Shown in pieces: positions 28,737-37,933 of a DNA stretch of 64,000 nt. The notes below the pieces were generated by a model that did no database searches, was not told where the DNA came from, and saw only the letters and a list, made by a program, of their open reading frames with translations. Position numbers and translations under genes: made by a program. Each line of letters opens with the position of its first letter. The stretch's first letter is position 1. Location: positions 1 to 64,000 of the IMG/VR virus record IMGVR_UViG_3300009151_000044; one strand, written 5' to 3'. Origin of the DNA: a virus.

Positions 28737-30362
28737 ATGTCGACAATCTCCACTCAAGAAATAATAATCAGTGTATATCTTAAAAAGGATAATCACGAAA
28801 ATGGCATGACATTACAAGAATATGCTGACGGAGTAATTGCCGGAACCCAGCCAATTCTAAGTAATGATCAATACGCATATCAATTCGGAGCAGTTGAAGA
28901 TCAAGTTAATCTAGTAATAAATTGGGCAGAAGTTAATAACTTAACAGTGATAGAATCAAATGTTGGAGCAGCCTTAATAAAACTCCAAGGAACCGCCGAC
29001 CAATTTGATTCGTTGTTTACTATCTCAATAAAAACGGTAATTGACGGAGATAGGGAATATCTTACACATGACGGCACTTTAATAGTTCCTACAGAAATTG
29101 ACGATGTTGTACAAGCCGTTCTTGGTTTAGACAATTCGGTTAGTTTTTCGCACAATGCTATACTTGATCCAACCGTTGATCCTTCAGTAGACCCTAGTCT
29201 AATAACTAGCCCAACTCCGGTCGATCTAGCACTTGCCTATAAATTTCCAAGATCTCCGGGGTCAGATCTAGTACAAGGTAACGGTGCGTGTGTTGCTATT
29301 ATTGAACTAGGCGGCGGCTGGACTACACAAAATTTAACAAGTACATTTAGTCGAATTGGGCAACCTAATCCTACGGTAGTTGATGTATTAGTCGATGGCG
29401 GGACAAACAACCCGTCAGACGTGGGTAGTAGTGGTGAAGTGATGCTTGATATATATTGTGTGGCAGCGGTGGCGCCAGCTGCAAAAATTGCCATGTATTT
29501 TGCCCCAAACAGTTATCAAGGATTTATAGATACAATCACAACCCCGACAAATGATACAGTAAATAATCCTAGTGTTATTAGTGTCAGTTGGGGAACAACT
29601 GACACTAATTGGGGGTCAACTGCCCGAGCCGCATTTGAAGCGGCACTTCAAGCCGCTACAGTTAAAGGAATTACAGTATTCATAGCCGCCGGCGACTACG
29701 GTGTTAGAGCTATTAGTGGCGGCCCAACATATTCTTTACAATATCCAGGATCAAGCCCCTACTGTGTATGTGCTGGCGGAACTGTAGTATCTATCAACAA
29801 TGACTATTCAATTGCTAGCGAAGAGCCCTGGGGAACCAGTGGCGGGTCGTACGCCGGCGGTGGCGGCGTCAGTTCAATATTTCCAGTACCGGCATGGCAA
29901 ACGGGATTTAGTAGTAAAACATATCCCGGCAATTCTATAGTACCGCTAGGTGGCCGCGGCATTCCTGATGTGTCTGCTCACGCAGTCGGATACTTCTTTT
30001 ATTATGGTGCTCCGAACTACTCAGGTAGCTTTGTAGGAACTAGTGCCACTGCTCCGCTACTATCAGGAATGATGGCTAGATTAAATCAACTGTCCGGGCG
30101 ACGAATTGGATTTGTTAATTCAGATTGGTATAGTGTAAGAACAACCGCGTTCAATGATCAAATAACAGGCGACAACCACGGAGGAAACACTGTAGGTTAT
30201 AAGGCCACTGCTGGATGGGATGCGACAACGGGCTTAGGAAGTCCTATCGGTACGGAGTTGTATAAGTTATATAAAATTGGCACAACTTTTCCGAAACGTA
30301 ATAACGGTTTTAGACCTACTAGCGGACAAGTATATCCTAGAACAACAACAGGTGTTCGATAA
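28737..30362 (+). CDS. Sedolisin/kumamolisin-type serine-carboxyl peptidase (S53)
   Basis: 541 residues. N-terminal 140 residues resemble the pro-kumamolisin activation domain (ISVYLKKDN, MTLQEYADG, then NNLTVIES..GAALIKLQGTADQ). The catalytic domain (about 165-515) keeps every family residue: E234 and D238 in SSGEVMLD, oxyanion D320 in AAGDYG and nucleophile S436 in VGTSATAPL. The E-to-D gap (4) and D-to-D gap (82) equal kumamolisin, and D-to-S is 116 against 114. The calcium-site end DQITGDN...GWDATTGLGSP is present. No secretion signal; it lies in the late fibre operon one base after the preceding stop, so it may be a virion protein that digests host surface or matures tail proteins. S53 enzymes normally work in acid. 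Confidence 0.93.
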   Translation: MSTISTQEIIISVYLKKDNHENGMTLQEYADGVIAGTQPILSNDQYAYQFGAVEDQVNLVINWAEVNNLTVIESNVGAALIKLQGTADQFDSLFTISIKTVIDGDREYLTHDGTLIVPTEIDDVVQAVLGLDNSVSFSHNAILDPTVDPSVDPSLITSPTPVDLALAYKFPRSPGSDLVQGNGACVAIIELGGGWTTQNLTSTFSRIGQPNPTVVDVLVDGGTNNPSDVGSSGEVMLDIYCVAAVAPAAKIAMYFAPNSYQGFIDTITTPTNDTVNNPSVISVSWGTTDTNWGSTARAAFEAALQAATVKGITVFIAAGDYGVRAISGGPTYSLQYPGSSPYCVCAGGTVVSINNDYSIASEEPWGTSGGSYAGGGGVSSIFPVPAWQTGFSSKTYPGNSIVPLGGRGIPDVSAHAVGYFFYYGAPNYSGSFVGTSATAPLLSGMMARLNQLSGRRIGFVNSDWYSVRTTAFNDQITGDNHGGNTVGYKATAGWDATTGLGSPIGTELYKLYKIGTTFPKRNNGFRPTSGQVYPRTTTGVR

Positions 30363-30394
30363 GCAATCGATTAAACTACCACATTATATACATT

Positions 30395-30403
30395 GATAAA
30401 TAT
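30395..30403 (+). promoter_or_regulatory. Late promoter (GATAAATAT)
   Basis: GATAAATAT lies 19 bases before the ATG at 30423, in the 60-base gap after the peptidase gene. Purine-rich AAAGAGAGAG before the ATG supplies a ribosome site. Confidence 0.7.
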
Positions 30404-30422
30404 AAGATAAAGAGAGAGTATT

Positions 30423-31031
30423 ATGCAGAGTAAAGATACAACGGGAATTCATGTAGAAGGTCACATTAAGATTCATGACCCTGCTTCTGGTGAGGTTTTT
30501 ATTAATAAGCGTAATGCCGTTCATTACGAAAATATTAGTATTGCGCTAGCTCAGAGTATAGCGAACAGCGGCCAAGGTTTTATATATCAGATGGCCTTTG
30601 GTAACGGTGGCACTGCTATTGATCCAACTGGTATTATTACCTATTTGACTCCGAATAGTTCAGGATCAAATGCTAGTTTATATAATGAAACCTACACAAA
30701 GATCGTTGATGATAGAAGTAGTAATAACGTAGACCCAACTCGCAATTTTGTTGAAACTAGACACGTTACTGGCACAAATTATACTGACGTGTTTATTACT
30801 TGTTTGTTAGATTATGGTGAACCTAGCGGACAAAATGCTTACGATACAACAACTAATAATGAAAGTGCCTATGTTTTTGACGAGCTAGGGCTTAAATCAT
30901 ACAGTTCAACTGGGCAGAGTTTATTATTAACACATGTGGTATTCCATCCTGTACAAAAAAGTTTAAATCGATTGATTCAGATTGATTATACTGTGCGTAT
31001 TCAAAGTTTAACTGGTTTGGCAGGAGTATAA
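30423..31031 (+). CDS. Late structural protein, unknown function
   Basis: 202 residues, no recognised catalytic motif. Text such as HIKIHDPASGEVFINKRNAVHYENISIALAQSIAN and MAFGNGGTAIDPTGIITYL is typical of conserved small structural proteins next to fibres in marine T4-like phages. Has its own late promoter and leads the three fibre paralogues, so a connector or fibre-associated role is the best inference. The end is beta-rich (LLLTHVVFHPVQKSLNRLIQIDYTVRI). Confidence 0.7.
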   Translation: MQSKDTTGIHVEGHIKIHDPASGEVFINKRNAVHYENISIALAQSIANSGQGFIYQMAFGNGGTAIDPTGIITYLTPNSSGSNASLYNETYTKIVDDRSSNNVDPTRNFVETRHVTGTNYTDVFITCLLDYGEPSGQNAYDTTTNNESAYVFDELGLKSYSSTGQSLLLTHVVFHPVQKSLNRLIQIDYTVRIQSLTGLAGV

Positions 31032-31034
31032 TAA

Positions 31035-33146
31035 ATGAGTTACCAAGTCAAATATACCGAAACAACAAATCCAAGTAAGCCCCCGATCACAGTCGAAGAT
31101 CAAACAGTTAACTCGCAAACTGATTTAAAATTTGTTGGAAAGAATTATGCCGGTTATGCTTCTTACATGGCAGAAAATTTCTTACATTTATTAGAAAATT
31201 TTTCTAAAAATACTGCCCCGACTCAGCCAGTTGAAGGCCAGCTATGGTACGACAACAGCCCAGATGTTAATTTATTAAAAGTATATGACGGCACAGTATG
31301 GACAGCGGCAGGTAGTGTTAAGAAATTAGATACTGCGCCTAGTGTTGGAATTATTGGCGACCTTTGGGTAAACACTAATACCCAACAGCTTCATGTATAT
31401 TCCGGGTCTAACTGGTTGTTAATTGGTCCACAGTATAGTTCAGGATCAAAAACGGGTCCAGATGTTGAAACTATTATTGACTCAAACAATATTTCTCATA
31501 GTGTAATTACATTTTGGGCAAACAATAGCAAGGTAGCAATATTAAGCAAAGAATCATTTAAGCCAAAGTTGTTCATTCCGGGATTTACTACTATCGGTCA
31601 GGGATTTAATATTAGTACAGTTGACGCTGACAGCACAACCGCTCCAACAAAGATGTGGGGAACTGCTAGCCAAGCCAATGCGTTGGTGATCAGCGGCTCT
31701 GCTGTTGCTGCAAGTAATTTTCTTAGAGGTGATGTAATAAGCACTTCTAATACTCCATTAAATATTAGAGCAAGTGGCGGACTAAGTATTGGTAGTGATT
31801 TAAGTTTTAATATTGGTCAAGAATTATCGTCGACTATTTTATATTCTAAAACTAGTGGCGGCACTATAGATCTTAAACTAACAGCAACTAACGGCACGAT
31901 AAACACAGTAGTGCGAGTTGATTCAAACAGTAGGGTTGGTATTAACACAATTAGTCCACAAGAAGCGTTAGATGTAAATGGAAACATCACTACTAGCGGA
32001 GATATTACAGCCGCTGGGTTAACTACTAGCAATACGCTAGCAGTACAATCAACATCAACGTTTGGCGACGATATTTTTACATTGGGTAAAATTGAAACTA
32101 GTTACCTAGATATTGATGGCAATCCGTTTACTTACCCTGTAATTATTCCAGGCCCAAATGATTCAGCAGACGCAATTTACGACATTGGATCTAGTACAAG
32201 AAGATTTAGAAATATATACGCTCAAGAATTTGTTGGAAATTTTAACGGAGCATTTACTGGATCATTATCGGGAAGTATTTCAGGATCGGCAGCAAAGTTA
32301 TCTAGCCCAACTACATTTAGACTAATAGGCGATGTAGCTAGTGATGATGTAGATTTTGACGGCCAAACGCCACAACCTGGTCATGATCCGGGTCTTATTG
32401 AATTTACTACATCTATTAGTCAAAACCTTATTACAGGAAAGCCGCAAGTTACTTCGTCAAAAAATGACGATCAATTATTAGTATATCGATCGGGGGTCGA
32501 CAGCGGATTAAAACGAGTTACAAGACAATCGTTTTTTGCCAATATTCCAACAGTACCTATTGGCTCTTTAATGCCTTTTGCTGGTACAGTGTTACCAAAC
32601 GGTTATTTGCTGTGCGATGGCGGCGAGGTGCGTATTAGTGAGTACCCAGAGTTATTTGGTGTAATCGGTTATACTTACAAGAGATTAGGGCTACGTGGTA
32701 AGAACACGTTTGCGCTGCCAGATTTACGTGGTCGATTTCCAATGGGGTCGGATAGCATGGACAATGGGACAACTGTTCCGGACAAAGATGATCCAACTAT
32801 TTTAATTGACGCAGGCGGAGGAAGTGCCAACAGAGTTACTGCTACATCAGCAGATAATATTGGAGACAGTAACGGAGTTGAAGAAATAAGCATTCAGATT
32901 AACAATCTTCCGGAACATAAACATACACTTCAAAGCGATTCTGGGTTACAATATTTTGCCGGGGGAAGTCCAACAGGTGATGCTGATGGCGGAACGATCG
33001 CAGGTTACGGAGTTTCGGCCGGCGCATCAGGATATGGATTGCCTAATAGCGGAGGAGTTTCGTCACCGCGGCTTGGCGATACTATTAGCACTATGAACCC
33101 TTATATCACAATTAATTATATTATCTTTACTGGTGTCATACAATGA
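31035..33146 (+). CDS. Tail fibre with tail-collar domain (fibre paralogue 1)
   Basis: 703 residues. The N-terminal about 130 residues (DLKFVGKNYAGYASYMAENF, LLENF, GQLWYDNS, GDLWVNT) are shared with the next two fibres and are probably the attachment module. The middle is shaft-like beta (ISPQEALDVNGNITTSGDITAAG; DIGSSTRRFRNIYAQEF). From about 509 a phage tail-collar domain appears: GSLMPFAGTVLPNGYLLCDGG, YPELFGVIGYTYK and FALPDLRGRFPMGSD. The end (INNLPEHKHTLQS, PYITINYII) is the usual collar C-terminus. This is a receptor-binding fibre candidate. Confidence 0.9.
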   Translation: MSYQVKYTETTNPSKPPITVEDQTVNSQTDLKFVGKNYAGYASYMAENFLHLLENFSKNTAPTQPVEGQLWYDNSPDVNLLKVYDGTVWTAAGSVKKLDTAPSVGIIGDLWVNTNTQQLHVYSGSNWLLIGPQYSSGSKTGPDVETIIDSNNISHSVITFWANNSKVAILSKESFKPKLFIPGFTTIGQGFNISTVDADSTTAPTKMWGTASQANALVISGSAVAASNFLRGDVISTSNTPLNIRASGGLSIGSDLSFNIGQELSSTILYSKTSGGTIDLKLTATNGTINTVVRVDSNSRVGINTISPQEALDVNGNITTSGDITAAGLTTSNTLAVQSTSTFGDDIFTLGKIETSYLDIDGNPFTYPVIIPGPNDSADAIYDIGSSTRRFRNIYAQEFVGNFNGAFTGSLSGSISGSAAKLSSPTTFRLIGDVASDDVDFDGQTPQPGHDPGLIEFTTSISQNLITGKPQVTSSKNDDQLLVYRSGVDSGLKRVTRQSFFANIPTVPIGSLMPFAGTVLPNGYLLCDGGEVRISEYPELFGVIGYTYKRLGLRGKNTFALPDLRGRFPMGSDSMDNGTTVPDKDDPTILIDAGGGSANRVTATSADNIGDSNGVEEISIQINNLPEHKHTLQSDSGLQYFAGGSPTGDADGGTIAGYGVSAGASGYGLPNSGGVSSPRLGDTISTMNPYITINYIIFTGVIQ

Positions 33147-34993
33147 GCTACATAATCAATAAAACTGATGGATCTGTATTAACAGAAATAGTTGACGGCA
33201 CTATTGACCAAACAGCCACTGACTTAACACTAGTCGGAAAAAATGCCAGTAGTTACGGTGAAGCATTTAATGAAAATTTTGTTCATCTCTTAGAAAATTT
33301 TGCCAATACTAGCGCACCGAATAATCCGATTCAAGGGCAATTATGGTTTGATACTAGTGAAAATAGATTAAAAATTTACGACGGTGGTGGCTTTAAAGTA
33401 AGCGGAGGTAGTATTGTTTCTAATACTATTCCTTCAACTATCGGCCAAGGCGATATATGGATTGATAGTCGAAGGAAACAACTGTATTTCAACGATGGAG
33501 TATCTACTATATTAGCAGGACCATCTTGGTCAACGTTCCAAGGAATAACTGGATGCGAAGTAGTTGATATAGCCGATACCAATAATAATCCTCGAACAAT
33601 AATTTTATTCAAGGTTGGTGGGATTTTATTAGGAATTTTTAGTAATACTCAATTTGTTCCACTGATTGACGGCGATGGATTAGGTCTTGAGTTTCAAGGT
33701 CCGTCTTTTAACATAGCCACTAGTTACGTTAGGGGCGATCGAGTAACACATAGAAATAACCCGAATACTCCTCCTACGTTAATATATGAAGCAATTACAG
33801 CAAGTGTTCCAACGGGAACATTGCCGACTGATATTACATATTGGAAACAGGTAACTATTAGTCCTGGGTTTAATGCTAGTACACTAGGCAATTTAAAATT
33901 TGATGTTACTACTACACGAGCAAATGCGTTAATCGATGGTAACGGCGATTTGAAAACCGCAGATAATTTTATAGGTAATGTAGGCGATGCTTCTATCAAT
34001 GGTACATTAACTATCACTAACGTAGTTCCTCTAATTCTTGGCGGAAGTACACAGTCTCAAGTAACAGTCAGTAATGCGCTATTTGAATTAGCATCAAATA
34101 TATCTGATCAAAACTTCCAAGTATCGTCAAAGAACGCAGCCAACGGACTGCAAGCTAGTATCTTCGTTAATTCTCGAAATGAAAAGGTGGGCATTTATAC
34201 TAATACACCAACAGCCACGTTAGATGTCAACGGTGATACTCGTATTAGAGGTAGTTTGACAGTTGAAAAGAACATTACTGCTATCAATCAGTACGAAGTA
34301 AATATTGAAGAAAAACTTCTCAATCTAGGTAAAACATCAAACGCAACTAATAGTACAGCGAATGGCGGCGGTATCTTATTAGAAGGCGGACTAGACGGTG
34401 ATAAAACCTTATTATGGTCATCTACTATACCAGCATGGTCAAGCTCGGAAAATTTTAATATTGCCAGTTCTAAAGGATACTTTATCAACGGTATCCAAAT
34501 ACTAAATTATACAACACTTGGTAGTTCTGTACTTAATTCTAGCCTAACTGGAGTTGGTATATTACGTGCTTTACAAGTTTATAGCAATTCTGCTTCATGC
34601 GGTACCAGCATTGACGGAAATACAATTAGCTATACTAGTAATAGTTTTGCGTCTGGCGATGTTGTATTATTACCAAAGGGCACTGGAAATGTCAGTGTTA
34701 GTAATAGAAAGATTGTTAACGTTTCAAACGCCCAAGATGCTACAGATGCTGTAAATTTACAAACAGTACAGGCGTTAATTAGCAGTGCTCCCCTAGGATT
34801 GTCAGCTGATACAGCGTTTTTAGCCGGAGCAACGTTAAATGCTGACATTGCCACACAGATTATTGAAAAAGTTTATCCAGCAATTACCCACGGGATTGGT
34901 ACAGAATGTAGAATTTGGTGTATTGATCTAGGAATTGCAAAGCTATTCACTATATCTGCTCTTGGGGTATGGGGTTGGTCAACCAATCTGTAA
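33143..34993 (+). CDS. Tail fibre (fibre paralogue 2)
   Basis: 616 residues; start overlaps the previous stop as ATGA. The N-terminal module (DLTLVGKNASSYGEAFNENFVHLLENF, GQLWFDTS, GDIWIDSRRKQLYF) is homologous to the neighbours on both sides. A segment near 195-235 (YVRGDRVTHR...YEAITASVPTG...YWKQV) resembles the small binding modules in the giant protein. The shaft includes TPTATLDVNGDTRIRGSLTVEKNI and SNRKIVNVSNAQDATDAVNLQTV, the latter like adhesin stalk motifs. No collar domain is seen, so its tip differs from paralogue 1. Confidence 0.85.
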   Translation: MSYIINKTDGSVLTEIVDGTIDQTATDLTLVGKNASSYGEAFNENFVHLLENFANTSAPNNPIQGQLWFDTSENRLKIYDGGGFKVSGGSIVSNTIPSTIGQGDIWIDSRRKQLYFNDGVSTILAGPSWSTFQGITGCEVVDIADTNNNPRTIILFKVGGILLGIFSNTQFVPLIDGDGLGLEFQGPSFNIATSYVRGDRVTHRNNPNTPPTLIYEAITASVPTGTLPTDITYWKQVTISPGFNASTLGNLKFDVTTTRANALIDGNGDLKTADNFIGNVGDASINGTLTITNVVPLILGGSTQSQVTVSNALFELASNISDQNFQVSSKNAANGLQASIFVNSRNEKVGIYTNTPTATLDVNGDTRIRGSLTVEKNITAINQYEVNIEEKLLNLGKTSNATNSTANGGGILLEGGLDGDKTLLWSSTIPAWSSSENFNIASSKGYFINGIQILNYTTLGSSVLNSSLTGVGILRALQVYSNSASCGTSIDGNTISYTSNSFASGDVVLLPKGTGNVSVSNRKIVNVSNAQDATDAVNLQTVQALISSAPLGLSADTAFLAGATLNADIATQIIEKVYPAITHGIGTECRIWCIDLGIAKLFTISALGVWGWSTNL

Positions 34994-35007
34994 ACGAGCC
35001 AAAATAG

Positions 35008-35016
35008 AATAAATAC
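35008..35016 (+). promoter_or_regulatory. Late promoter (AATAAATAC) before fibre paralogue 3
   Basis: AATAAATAC ends 22 bases before the ATG at 35039, followed by AATAAGGAATG as the ribosome-site region. Same core as elements at 4541 and 10015. Confidence 0.72.
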
Positions 35017-35038
35017 TAAGAATAAGGAATGATGGAAA

Positions 35039-36574
35039 ATGCCATATACGATTAATCATTACAACGGAGATTTTGCTGTTACTGTTGCCGACGGCACAGT
35101 TGATACTAGCTATGCAGTTAAACTTGTTGGCAAAAACTACGCTGGTTACGGTGAACTTCAGAATGAGAACTTTCTAGCATTGTTAGAAAACTTTGCTAAC
35201 GGCATTGAACCAGCAAGAAAAACAGCGGGTCAACTGTGGTATAACAGCACAGACAAAAAATTAAAGTTTTTTGACGGTAGTAAATTTAAGTCAACAGGCG
35301 GAGCAGAAATAACTGATAGTGTTGAACCGTTAGGGCTTGTTGAGGGCGATTTTTGGTGGAAACGCAGTACCAAACAATTATTTGCTAGAAATAACGCAGG
35401 AACATTTACACTAGTTGGGCCGCAGGCCGCCGGAACAAATCAAACTGAAATGTTTTCTAGAGAATTAATCGATACTAGAATTCCAGCACAAACTCATCCG
35501 GTAATTGAAGCAAGAGTTAATGGTCTTACATCGTTTATTATTGCGCCAATTGACGCAGTACCTTTTAATATTGATAAAGGTATTGAAGGACAAAATATCT
35601 CAGGTTTTACTACAGTTCACCCTGGAATTACACTAGCGTTGACTGAAGAATCAGATCCAGCTAATGATATGTATGGTGTTACTGATTCGGCAGACATTAG
35701 ATTCTTTGGTACTGCTACTAACTCAGACAAGCTAGGCGGCGTGCTGGCAGCAAACTTTGTAAGGAATGATCAAGCATCTGCATTTACTCGAGTTGTTAGA
35801 TTTGCCGATGCTGGTTATACAGTCGGTGATAGTTGGGCAACAAACGGTTTATTAGTTGATATTTCTGGAGCATATCCAAGAATACAAACACAAGGTTCAT
35901 CTTTACGAGTACAAACAAAAGCATCAGGAGTTATAAAGACTCCTATTAAATTAGTTGGCAATGCAATTCTTAACGGCGGTGACGACAACGACGGATTTAC
36001 ATACGACATCGGTTCATCTACTGTAAAATTCAACACAGTCTATGCCAATGTTTTTAATGGTGCTGCCACTAAGGCTGACAGTGTAAGTGTAGGTGGTGTA
36101 TATAGAACTGCTAGCGTTGATTCGTCTGGTGTTGGAACAGGTAATACGATCGTTGCTAGAGACGCTACCGGTAATATCAATGCCGTATTATTTCAAGGTA
36201 TTGCTACACAAGCTCGTTATGCTGACTTAGCAGAAAAATATCTTGCTGATGTCGACTATGAGATTGGTACAGTTGTGATGATCGGTGGTGAAAAAGAGGT
36301 TACAGCCGGACAGGTTGGATTCCGTGCTATTGGCGCAGTATCTGCTAACCCGGCATACATGATGAATAGCGATTTAGAAGGCGGCACTTACATTGCGTTA
36401 AAAGGCCGTGTTCCTGTCAAAGTAATAGGGCATATTGCCAAGGGTCAACGTTTAGTGGCAGGCGCCGACGGCACTGCGCAAGCCGCATCTGGTAATACAG
36501 CTGACTATTTTGCTATAGCATTAGAAACAAGTGCTGACGCTGGTACGCGATTAGTTGAAGCTTTAATTTTATAA
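35039..36574 (+). CDS. Tail fibre (fibre paralogue 3) with a distinct C-terminal domain
   Basis: 511 residues. N-terminal module (VKLVGKNYAGYGELQNENFLALLENF, GQLWYNSTDKKLKFFDG, GDFWWKRSTKQLFA) matches paralogues 1 and 2. The shaft includes YDIGSSTVKFNTVYANVF. The last about 120 residues (YADLAEKYLADVDYEIGTVV, GFRAIGAVS, YIALKGRVPVKVIGHI, KGQRLVAGADGTAQ) form a compact beta domain known from many marine phage fibres, possibly a trimer-forming or capping end. It has its own late promoter, so it may be made at a different level from its relatives. Confidence 0.87.
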   Translation: MPYTINHYNGDFAVTVADGTVDTSYAVKLVGKNYAGYGELQNENFLALLENFANGIEPARKTAGQLWYNSTDKKLKFFDGSKFKSTGGAEITDSVEPLGLVEGDFWWKRSTKQLFARNNAGTFTLVGPQAAGTNQTEMFSRELIDTRIPAQTHPVIEARVNGLTSFIIAPIDAVPFNIDKGIEGQNISGFTTVHPGITLALTEESDPANDMYGVTDSADIRFFGTATNSDKLGGVLAANFVRNDQASAFTRVVRFADAGYTVGDSWATNGLLVDISGAYPRIQTQGSSLRVQTKASGVIKTPIKLVGNAILNGGDDNDGFTYDIGSSTVKFNTVYANVFNGAATKADSVSVGGVYRTASVDSSGVGTGNTIVARDATGNINAVLFQGIATQARYADLAEKYLADVDYEIGTVVMIGGEKEVTAGQVGFRAIGAVSANPAYMMNSDLEGGTYIALKGRVPVKVIGHIAKGQRLVAGADGTAQAASGNTADYFAIALETSADAGTRLVEALIL

Positions 36575-36586
36575 TAGGATACAAAA

Positions 36587-37531
36587 ATGGCCGCAGGTGT
36601 TGGACAAAAAATTGAAGCCACTGACTATAACAGTATTCAAAATAAAATAGCTGGAATTTTGGGAACTGGTAGTGGTACTTCTGGATACGGACAAGCAGTC
36701 TCTAGTTCGGCTGTTGTGTCCGGCGACAAAATCAATCTCAGCGGTTGGTTAAATCTCAGAGCTGATTTACGTGCTGCACGCGAGCATCAATTAGGCACTG
36801 GTACAGTTAGTACAGGTACTGCTACTGATGGCGCAAATTTACTAGTTCCTGCCAATAGCCTAGTTGTTACTGAAGAACTTAGAAATCAATACAATTTATT
36901 TGCTGATACAGTGATAGCAAACAAATGGTTATTAGGCACTCCGGGTCAATACTCAACAGAAATTGTTATTACCTATGCTAAATCGGGTGCTTGGAACGGT
37001 ACAATATCTAATGTAGTTACTATTTCTGGTAGCGCAAGCGGTGCTGGCACTGTTGATAATATGCGATTCTTTTTTAATGCTGGCGGTAGTTTTCAACTTC
37101 AATCTAGTCGAACTGGCCCAAGCGCAGGATCAAAAGATGACACTTGGACAACCATGTTAACTCAGGCAGCAGTGGTTACTATGAATCATAGTACTACTAC
37201 TTACTCCGGGTCAAATGGCACAGTATATAGTATTGGATATGATTCGCTAACTACATCAAATCAACTAATCTTTGGAAAACCGGCAGACGCAGGAAAGTAC
37301 GCAGAAAACGATTATTTTATCTATGCTAGAAAATCAGCTAACGGTGCTGATGTTATTTTTACATTACAATTCCAGGATGATGATACTGGGGATCAAACCG
37401 GTCTTGGCCCACCAGTAGATGAGAATGTCAATGCTGCCGGCGGCACTTTAAATACTTCAGTAAGTATGATTAGACCATCTGGGTCAAATGTTTCGATACT
37501 AGCACCTACATCAAGCCAAACCGGAATGTAA
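36587..37531 (+). CDS. Conserved virion structural protein, function unknown
   Basis: 314 residues. N-terminus (KIEATDYNSIQNKIAGILGTGSGTSGYGQ, then KINLSGWLNLRADLRAAREHQLG) is a pattern I recognise from structural proteins of T4-like marine phages; the rest is Gly/Ser/Thr-rich beta sequence with no enzymatic motif. ATG follows AATAGGATACAAA. Lies directly after the third fibre, so a fibre or tail-associated role is likely. Confidence 0.72.
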   Translation: MAAGVGQKIEATDYNSIQNKIAGILGTGSGTSGYGQAVSSSAVVSGDKINLSGWLNLRADLRAAREHQLGTGTVSTGTATDGANLLVPANSLVVTEELRNQYNLFADTVIANKWLLGTPGQYSTEIVITYAKSGAWNGTISNVVTISGSASGAGTVDNMRFFFNAGGSFQLQSSRTGPSAGSKDDTWTTMLTQAAVVTMNHSTTTYSGSNGTVYSIGYDSLTTSNQLIFGKPADAGKYAENDYFIYARKSANGADVIFTLQFQDDDTGDQTGLGPPVDENVNAAGGTLNTSVSMIRPSGSNVSILAPTSSQTGM

Positions 37532-37582
37532 GCTCCCGCTGTAAAAAATAGATAATTACTTGATATATTCAAGAGGTTATCT

Positions 37583-37933
37583 ATGGACGAACGTTTAGAA
37601 AAAGCGTATCAAGTTGTCAACTACATGGCAACGCTATCTGCTCAAAAACGAGTAATTAAAGAAGAATTTGATCAAAAGTTGCTGCATTATGTAAACGGTA
37701 GCACATTCAAAATCACACCAACTTTAATTAATTTTACAAAAACAGTTATAGATCTAGGGCATACTACTGATGTGGCATTTCTAGACGAAAATAATCTTCC
37801 AGTACTTATCGAAGATGTACAGGTATTTTTTGATATAATTGTTGATCAATATTTTCAATCCTTAAATATCTACGCAGTTAAGACAGCAGAAATTAAGTCT
37901 AAACGTTCAGTAACAGCTATTACTTCATTATGA
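37583..37933 (+). CDS. Hypothetical protein
   Basis: 116 residues, mixed helix and strand, no signal or membrane segment and no catalytic motif. Start ATG has AAGAGGTTATCT before it. Its stop overlaps the next ATG (ATGA). It bridges the structural block and the glycosyltransferase-like block and may be a partner of either. I do not recognise it. Confidence 0.65.
   Translation: MDERLEKAYQVVNYMATLSAQKRVIKEEFDQKLLHYVNGSTFKITPTLINFTKTVIDLGHTTDVAFLDENNLPVLIEDVQVFFDIIVDQYFQSLNIYAVKTAEIKSKRSVTAITSL

Noticed and set aside
37532-37582. Late promoter or terminator in the gap before 37583
   Set aside because: Only GATAATTAC and a 5-bp CTTGA/TCAAG repeat; too weak to list.
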